A program made the translations under genes and the position numbers. A model generated the notes under the pieces. It was not told the origin of the DNA. It saw nothing but the letters and a program-made list of their open reading frames with translations, and did no database searches. From Coriolopsis trogii (taxonomy: Eukaryota; Basidiomycota; Agaricomycetes; Polyporales; Polyporaceae), in the NCBI GenBank assembly GCA_020543525.1, contig JAHYIO010000001.1:3844001-3908000 (forward strand): a stretch of DNA of 64,000 bases. Reading direction: 5' to 3'. This document shows, in pieces, positions 56,930-64,000 of the stretch (positions are counted from its first letter, which is position 1; every line of letters begins with the position of its first letter).

Positions 56930-59900
56930 TCACCGCTCCAGAACTCGCCATAGCCGCCGTCGGCGCTCGTCCTCGCGCACAGCCGCCCGCTCGCGCAGAA
57001 CCCGCAGCTCCTCTGCTCCTCGCGTCCGCCAGAGCACGTCCTCCTTCCCTGCCTCGTACATGAGCTTGTATGTCCTCTGCCCAATCCGTATCCCCGTCTC
57101 TCGACGCTCGTGAACAACGCCGTCCTTGTCGTCGTCCGCTCCGTCGTGCGCATTCCTATAAATAGACAATGATCAGCCATCCATCTCTCCTGCCCCCCAA
57201 ACACGCCCACACCCTAAATTTGACACACCACATACCTCTTCAGATACACCATCCGCGACCCGTAGCCGCTGCTCGGGACCCATTCAGTCGGGTGGACCAT
57301 CACATACGACGCGACGTATGCTCGCCAGCGTCCGACCACACTCTCGTCTTCGTCCACAGTCACGTCTTCTCGTCCCATCAGCTGCACCCGCATCGTCTTC
57401 GATCCGGCATCCTATCGCACACCCCCCGACCGTCAGTCTAGGCTCCGCGCGATATTCACTCTCCAGACGCACCCAATCTAGCCGATACAGCTTCTCGTCA
57501 GAGCCTGCATTCCGCTCCGCTTCTCGCCGATATCGCAACATATCGTGCATCGTCATCTTCTCAGCGTTGCGCGTCTCCTGCAACAAATGCCACAGTTCCT
57601 GACACCGATTGTCACTCAGAACCGCTTGAACCTTGCAATTATATACACACATCAGTCCATCTGCCGTGTGCTGCCGTGCGCGCACCAAGTAGACCACGAG
57701 CCCGCTCACCTGCTTCACGAACACGGCCAACACTTTGTCTAGCGTAAATACGTTGTAAGCCTGTCAGGAACAGCAGTCCGTGAGCACATTATGACACCAA
57801 CGTCAACTGGGAACGGCCAAACTGACTTTGGTGCGGAAGAACCACCGCATGTGCTCCTCGAACACGGCCTGGTCCAATTCGCTCTCAAACACCTTCTCGC
57901 ACGCGTCGAGCAGGTACGAATATAGCACGTTCGGCTCCTCCTCCCCGTCCCGACGGCATCCAAAGGCGTCCAATGCCTGCCTGAGCACCGCCGGTGGCCC
58001 GTTAGCCTCGTCAAGCCCCAGTTCCTCGGCGACGGGGTTCGCGAGCAGCGAGGCGTGCTTCTCCGCCGCCATCTGCGCGCCCAACTCCTTGCATATCAGT
58101 AGTCGCGAGTACACCAGCTGTAGACCGTGGCAGCACGACTCAATATCCGAAAGAGCGTCCGTTACGACAGACGACATCACGCACCTGCAACAGCCGGAGC
58201 AATGTATAGAACGTCGTGCTCGTGAAGAACGGCCGTCGAACGAGCAGGGTCTCGCCCGCATTGTGGTGCGCCATGCCCATCTTCAATTCTTTGACCCAAA
58301 TATCGTCGGGGTTAGTGCGGCCATGAGCATCCTGATCGCCTGCGTCGCCCTCCGCATGTCGTACGCCGAGAGCGATCGAAGCGTCTTTTGGGCTATCCCA
58401 TGCAGCAGGCGTGCTCGGATTCGTCACAGGAGATGACCCATCCTGTCGACCTTCGCCGCTCTTCTCCTGCGCCGTTTTGAGCAGGCGGGTGCGCAGGTCC
58501 TGTGCCGAGACACCCCCGTCCCGCTGGGTCTGGGGTTGCTTCGAGTTCGTATGGCGTGATACCGATCGGACGTACTGCTCCTCATCGCCAGACGCCGTCT
58601 GCTCGTCCGAAGGGTCGTCATCGTCTTGGCCGGCCGCCAGGGGAGCGCACGCGGCATTGAACTCTTGCGGCGACAACATGAATAGCACAGGGACGAACGA
58701 CCGCAGGAACTTCTCGATCTTCCGGCGGTCGGCGGGGTGCACCCGGTCCGTCTGCTGGTGGTCCATGAACGTGAACGCGAGCCTTAACGCGTCCTGCAGC
58801 ACCTCGACGTCCTCGAACTTGTACTCCAGCTGGGGCCCCAGCGGACGTGTCCACGGATGCACAGGTGGCGACCCGCTCGACCCACGCGAACTGCCCGAGC
58901 CGCCACCCGAGTCCGCAAGGGCGACGCCGACGTCACGCTCCTTCAGCTGCTGTTTCTTTAAGTTCTCTATTTCCGTCGTCAAGTGTTTCGCGGTGATCAT
59001 CTTCTTGTCGTTCTGCTTGAAGCTGATCCCCTGGTGGTCGAGCGCCTTGTAAAAGTTCTTCGCGTCCTGCTCCCGCCACGTCTTGTTCCACTCGCGCTGG
59101 ATCCGTCGCCACTCCTCCTCCTTGCGCTTCAGACGTGCGAGCACCACCCCCACAGCAGTGCCAGGCGAGTCTTGAAGCGCTCGTATAACCTCGTTGCCTG
59201 TGTCATTGCCGTACACCCGCTTGATGATACGCTCATAGATTGCCGGCGAAGGACCGCCCAAATCGGGCCCGAGCCGGAAGGCAGCCCGCTCCTCGGCACT
59301 CATGCTCTCGATGCGCGCATCCAGCGGACTGAAGTGCGCGATGGTGCGCGACATGGCTTCCAACGTGACCTGGCACTCGTGGCGCTCCTCCTCGCCCTTA
59401 TGCAGCGCCTCCTCAAAGGTGTTCTTCTTGTGCGTCATGAATCCGGAGTCCTCGGACGCCCACGTGGGGTGGGACACCCACTCGTCGTTCAGCACGGACC
59501 AGCAGAGCCTATCGCGTCCCGAGCACGCCAGTTTCACCTCCTGCAACGACATCGTCAGCTATACTTGGAACGAGGGAAGTCATTACGGTATCCGCTCACG
59601 CTGTCTGGCAACCGTCGGTAGCTAGGACCTTGTCCGTCGTCCGGTGGACGCGCTGTGTAATAGTCGGGCGCAGCCGTGCGCAAGCTGCCAGGCGGGCCTT
59701 CTTCCTTACCGGGGCCTTCTTCCCAGCTTAGCAAGTCCTTGAACTGCATCAGCAAGTCACCATCACCAAGGAAGACTTCCGCATGGTCGATCAGCGTCTT
59801 TGTGTCGATGATATCTCGAGAGAAGAGGTTAAGGAGCTTCAAGAACTCGTCGTAGCCGCTGGCCTCAAGCGCCTTCTTTGCCCGGTCGAAGAACATGAGC

Positions 59901-61985
59901 TCGTCTTGGCCCGATGGCGCACTAGGACCCACGGGTCCGACGCTCGCTGGTCGGATGGGGATGGATTGCATGCCCGGCTGGTGCATGGGCACAGGAGCCG
60001 GGTGGGCGTGCACGTTCACCGGCTGAGGGGAGCGGGGAACCTGGTATGGCGAATACTTCGGCGACGCGGGTTCAGCCCGTTGATTCGTGGTCTTGGCCTT
60101 CTTCGCAGCCTGCGCCCACTTCGTTTAGTGACCGACAAACTCGAACAGCAACAACCACGCAGCACTCACGCGTCCACCCGATGCTTTCTGTGGAACTGCC
60201 GGTTCCTTTTCAGGCCGCTTCCGTCGTCGGTTTTGCGGCTTCGCGCTCTTCTCGACTACAGGAGTGTCTGCCTGCGTGAACGAGCCGGGTATCCCAGGTC
60301 CTGTGGTCGGCTGCGGTAGGATACCTACCATACCAGAATGTTGCGCCGCAGTGACCTCGCCAGGAGGCAGCGGAAGGAAGTCCTTGAACTCGTCCATGAG
60401 GTCTTGCGCGTCCTTGAACAGGATCCGGACTTGCGCGTACACCTGGGTTTGCTGAAAGCAATGAGTCCATGGAACCATTAGCAGATGGATCGAGTACTCC
60501 GGGGTTCCTTTGTGATCCTACGCGCTGCTACATCCCGGCTATACGATGGTCCTCGAGCAGACACGACCACGTTTCGACATAGTTCTCCGTGATTATGGCA
60601 CTCGATGAACATCAGAATCGCGATGCATAATAGTGACACTTGAAGTGCCAGGTGCGACTAGCATGAATCCGGAATGCGACGCAGCAACTCAGGTCGGATA
60701 GTCATCGACCATAATGCGAAGAGGGTGTAACAACAACGCGCGATCCACACATGTAGCCCCAGGCTGGATTGTAACGCACTCACGTCTTGGACATGCCTCT
60801 GCTCCTTCTGATACGTCTGCAAAATCTCGAGGAACTGCTTGTACGTGTCCGGCTCGTCCTGGAAGCGGTTCTTGATCTTGCTCAAGTAATTGATCGCGTG
60901 GTGAAATTCCCCGTTCTGCGGTTTCTCAACGGGGCGCGAATGCAAGCTATCCAGTAGCGCGGCATCATCGCGTCCCCCGGACTGGGGCTGCGATGGAGGT
61001 GGCGGCGCAGGGGAGTGCGGCTGTGAGGGTCGCATGGCTTGCATCTCTTGCGCGACGTGCGGTGGTGCGGATGGCATGCTCGGCGCGGGGGTGTGTGCGC
61101 GGGATCCGGGGCCAATGCCAACGGGTAGCATGGGAGGAGCAGGGATACCAAATCCAGGGGTGGGCGGGTGGTGGGGAGGAGGAGGCGCGCCGGGGTTGAG
61201 CATGAGCTCGCGGGTCAGGCCAGAAGGGATTCCGTACATTGTCGTGCGTTGGGTCATTTGACCTTGAGGTGTTGTTACAGTGATGGTATCGGACTGCTCT
61301 GTGTTGAGCTCGATGCGATAGCCCGGGGGGAGGAATGTGTTGAAGCCTTGAATGAGGATCGGGTTGCCGTGAAAGAGCATAGACACGCGTTCGATGACGC
61401 CTGGCGTGTCGATCCTGGGTGTGTGGATCAGGAAGGCAAAGAGATGGGTGCGTGCATATAGGGGGCGGATAGATATGTGGCCCTCGAATACGAGCCACCC
61501 CAGCCGGCACGCCACTCCGGGTCTCCTCGGGGCACTGCACAAAAACAAAGGAACACTCACACCTGACTCTTGAAATCCTTCATAATGTCCAGGAAATGGT
61601 TGTATACGTCCGGCTTGTCCTGGAACTGCAACTTCACCGCATCCAAGTATCCCAGGGCATCCGACACGTTCAGAGGCCGCGCCTCCGCCGGCCCTCCAGC
61701 GGCGGTGTCGTTGTTCATCGGTGTCGTTGGTTTGGGTGTCCTTCTGGGAGTCCGGGTGCGCGAAGGCGACGAAGAGTGCCTTGCACGTCCTGTATGTACG
61801 TCAAGAAATTGTGGTGGCGGCGCCGATCGCGGGGTAGGGGCAGGAAGTTTGGGAGATCCTCTGCGGGATGACGGGGCGGTGCCGTCGTCGGCTGTCCGTG
61901 GACGACGAGGGCTGGAAGGCTGTTGATTGCGTGGGCGAGTGGTAAGAGAGCGGTCAAGGGGCGTCGAGGACGGTCCTGGATCCAT
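56930..61985 (-). CDS. SIN3: SIN3 transcriptional corepressor
   Basis: Scaffold of the Rpd3/HDAC histone deacetylase complex in the nucleus. ATG 61985 ([13 protein letters not shown]) leads through a Ser/Pro-rich region to PAH1 ([20 protein letters not shown], about 61670-61560), then [21 protein letters not shown]2 ([19 protein letters not shown], about 60900-60780, completed after an intron by [20 protein letters not shown]); PAH3 ([20 protein letters not shown], about 59900-59830). The HDAC-interacting core is very clear: [52 protein letters not shown]. The C-terminal Sin3 domain continues to LWRVLER and the stop 56930-56932. About ten exons; exon edges are approximate except in the core. 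Neighbouring genes do not share its pathway. Confidence 0.95.
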
Positions 61986-62526
61986 GGTGTGGGGCAGTTG
62001 GCCGCGTCGCTTAGGACTAAACGACGGCGCGTTCACAGCACAAGATGCGAGGCGGTCGTTTGCGCGCCATCCCCTGATACGCCGACTATCTAATCTTATC
62101 TGCGCTTGCTTGACCTTGATTAGATCTTTTCGCCACTGACCTCACTCTGACCAAACTTAAATTCGTCCTGACTTATGACGAGTGGCAAGCTCGACATAGT
62201 CGGGCAATTCCAGAGCTATTCTTGCGGTTTGAAGCTGCTCATGGGCGCGGGAAACATATGGGACTCAGGCTATGATTGATTGATCGATGCGAACAACACT
62301 GACAAAATGGTACAGTACAGTAGGGTTTAATCTTATATAGGCTCGTCATGAACCAATACGATACTGATAATGCAATTATACGGTCAATTGGATTCGAAGG
62401 AGTGGGGGCGCGCTGTACTGCACTGTACGTTGGCTTTGGATTGAAATAAATATGCAATGTGTTAGAGGATGTCATGACTCATGAGAGGATTTATCAGCGT
62501 GAAAAAGGAAGACACGCAGAGGTCAA
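61986..62526. other. Intergenic region upstream of SIN3
   Basis: Contains the SIN3 promoter and the 3' end of the next minus-strand gene. AT-richer than the genes around it; no RNA gene or repeat recognised. Confidence 0.45.
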
Positions 62527-63901
62527 TTATGAAGCTTTTCGTACACCTGCGTCGACGCTGCCGCTGCCATGACGCCTGTGGGAGTGATCAGTCAGGCGAA
62601 CTCTCCGTCGAACGAGCGAAGGGGCGTACCGATGGTGTCCGAACTTGAATTTCGAGAAGCTCTCCTTCCGCTCCAATATCTCCCCAACCTTCTCCCCCGA
62701 CCGCCGACGCTGCCCCGGGAAATCCGTCGAGTCGACTGAACGCGCCCGGTCAGGGGGATGAGGACGGCCAGGTAAGTGCCAAGACCAACGCTGGCGTCTT
62801 CCACCACCAGGACTGCGCGGAGCTGCCTCCGTGTCCGTCGGCTCCTCCGTGAGCACCGGAAGAGCGACGCCCATCGCCTCACGCCCTCGCGGCGATGAAG
62901 GAGGGGATGCAAACCGTACACGCTCATAGCCACCGCTCTCGCCAGCAGGCTTAACGCCGTGGCGTTCGTTGACGACCTCCTTTAAATACGTGCCGGCTTC
63001 GGGAGACATCGGAGTGGGGAAGAAGTAGGGTGCTTGGTAGGGGTCAGTCCGGCGCACCGGCTTGGACGGCTTGGACGCTAGCGGGAGGCTTTGAGAGCGC
63101 AGTAGGCAATGTTCTCGGCGCACTGGTGTCCGGTCAGTAACGGTACGTACAATGGAGGTATTCCTTGAACTTACGTTGCGCGTGCCGTGCTTGAATTTTC
63201 CGCAATACGCCTCGGCTGTGAGCAGCAGTCTGTTCGTCCGAAGAAATGGACGGTTCCGTCGGTTCGGTGGATGCATTCGAGGATGTCTCGACGACGTCCG
63301 GAGGACTGACTCGCATGGCCGGTACCGATTGTGCCTCGTGGATAACTGGTCGTTCGGGACTATCGCGTTTTTCAACATCCGCGGCTGCCCAGATGGGGGG
63401 AAAATCCTGCGCCTTGATAGGAGAGCCGGCTAGTCGTAAATGTCTCGAAGAGACTGCACGTTTGACTTTAGCGCATGGTCGCTTGGCTGTCGAAGGCGAA
63501 GAAGGCGAAGGCGGAGAGGACAGTAGTTGACTTGTGCTTGCAATAGGTGTGAGGGGCTCGCTTGCGATAGGTGCGAGGGGCTCGCTCGCGGGAACAGAGG
63601 GCTTTGTGGACGAACGACGAGCTGGTGGTTTGGGCCGCGAAGCCGCCCGAACGGCCCGGTCTCGAGGAGTCAGAGTGGTTGGGGGAGAATTGTGAACCAC
63701 CAGACCAGACGTGACTTTCTTGCGAGTTTGCAGGCCCCACAGCGCCCTAAGATGTGCAACAACGCTCTGGAATAATGTGTAAGCCGCTTTCGCGTGATGA
63801 GGAGTAAGTAAACCCACAATGATGATCCCAGCAAGAGCGAGGACAGCGCCCGCAGCGGCGACAAAGATAAATCGAACGACAGACCGAAATACGTCAAGCA
63901 T
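62527..63901 (-). CDS. Small membrane-anchored, polar hypothetical protein
   Basis: ATG 63901 (MLDVFRSVVRFIF) begins a signal-anchor helix (VAAAGAVLALAGIIIVGLL), then a basic, Ser/Pro-rich region with two near repeats (SEPLAPIA, SEPLTPIA). Exon 1 ends in HAQR at 63172, with a GTAAGT donor; exon 2 starts LRREHCLLRSQ after 63123, has SPEAGTYLKEVVNERHGVK and an Arg-rich region; a last intron near 62626-62578 leads to RRHGSGSVDAG and the stop 62527. Phases agree at both introns. No enzyme motif and no recognised family; probably a mostly disordered protein tethered to a membrane by its N-terminus. Confidence 0.65.
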
Positions 63902-64000
63902 AGACGCCAATGGACAGTTCGCAGGCTTCAGCCAGATGCTAATGCAGCCGCTGTGGGCCACAACGAAAACGATAGGTCTCGCAGTTCTGATTAGGGTGGC

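Overview
The window reads as nuclear DNA of a mushroom-forming basidiomycete (Agaricomycetes; a Polyporales-like fungus is a guess). Reasons: genes carry many 40-90 nt introns, there are basidiomycete-only families (DUF6533, DUF6532, DUF6589), and housekeeping genes such as ALG9, SEC26 (beta-COP), an FCY2-type permease and SIN3 have fungal architecture. No bacterial, organellar or viral genome signature was seen. Exon limits were worked out by eye from frame and splice signals; function names rest on recognised motifs, not on database searches.

Layout. (1) 1-11.7 kb: accessory DNA with four lineage-specific genes. The first, running off the left edge, starts with a near-copy of the histone H3 tail and continues into a PHD-like zinc finger. 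A dimeric 76-bp minisatellite (1.35-2.0 kb) follows. (2) 11.7-21.3 kb: a pristine, probably very young Ty1/copia retrotransposon (identical 447-bp LTRs, GCATC target duplication, intact Gag-Pol, half-tRNA-type primer site), next to a decayed, truncated relative. (3) 21.3-32.6 kb: a DUF6532-type gene, cut on its 5' side by the old copia LTR and split in an intron by a 10.2-kb insertion. Inside the insertion is a 6-kb cassette with 205-bp near-perfect terminal inverted repeats that carries two convergent genes: a RecQ-like helicase (one premature stop) and an intact 870-aa DUF6589 protein. I regard this as a candidate helicase-encoding DNA transposon. (4) 33.2-64 kb: conventional gene-dense euchromatin, nearly all on the minus strand: DUF6533 membrane protein, ALG9, an orphan 782-aa protein (plus strand), FCY2-like permease, SEC26, a tandem pair of Ser/Thr-rich single-pass membrane proteins (second copy decayed), a membrane protein with PPxY and PSAP motifs, SIN3, and a small membrane-anchored protein.

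How parts relate. The mobile half shows several layers of invasion: minisatellite hit by a new copia element, an older copia fragment, then a host-type gene broken by the helicase/DUF6589 element. The conserved half covers N-glycan assembly (ALG9), Golgi-ER vesicle coats (SEC26), nucleobase uptake (FCY), histone deacetylase recruitment (SIN3) and membrane-protein sorting (PPxY/PSAP protein); these do not form one pathway and look like ordinary gene neighbours. The main leads are the histone-tail mimic at the left edge and the helicase/DUF6589 element.
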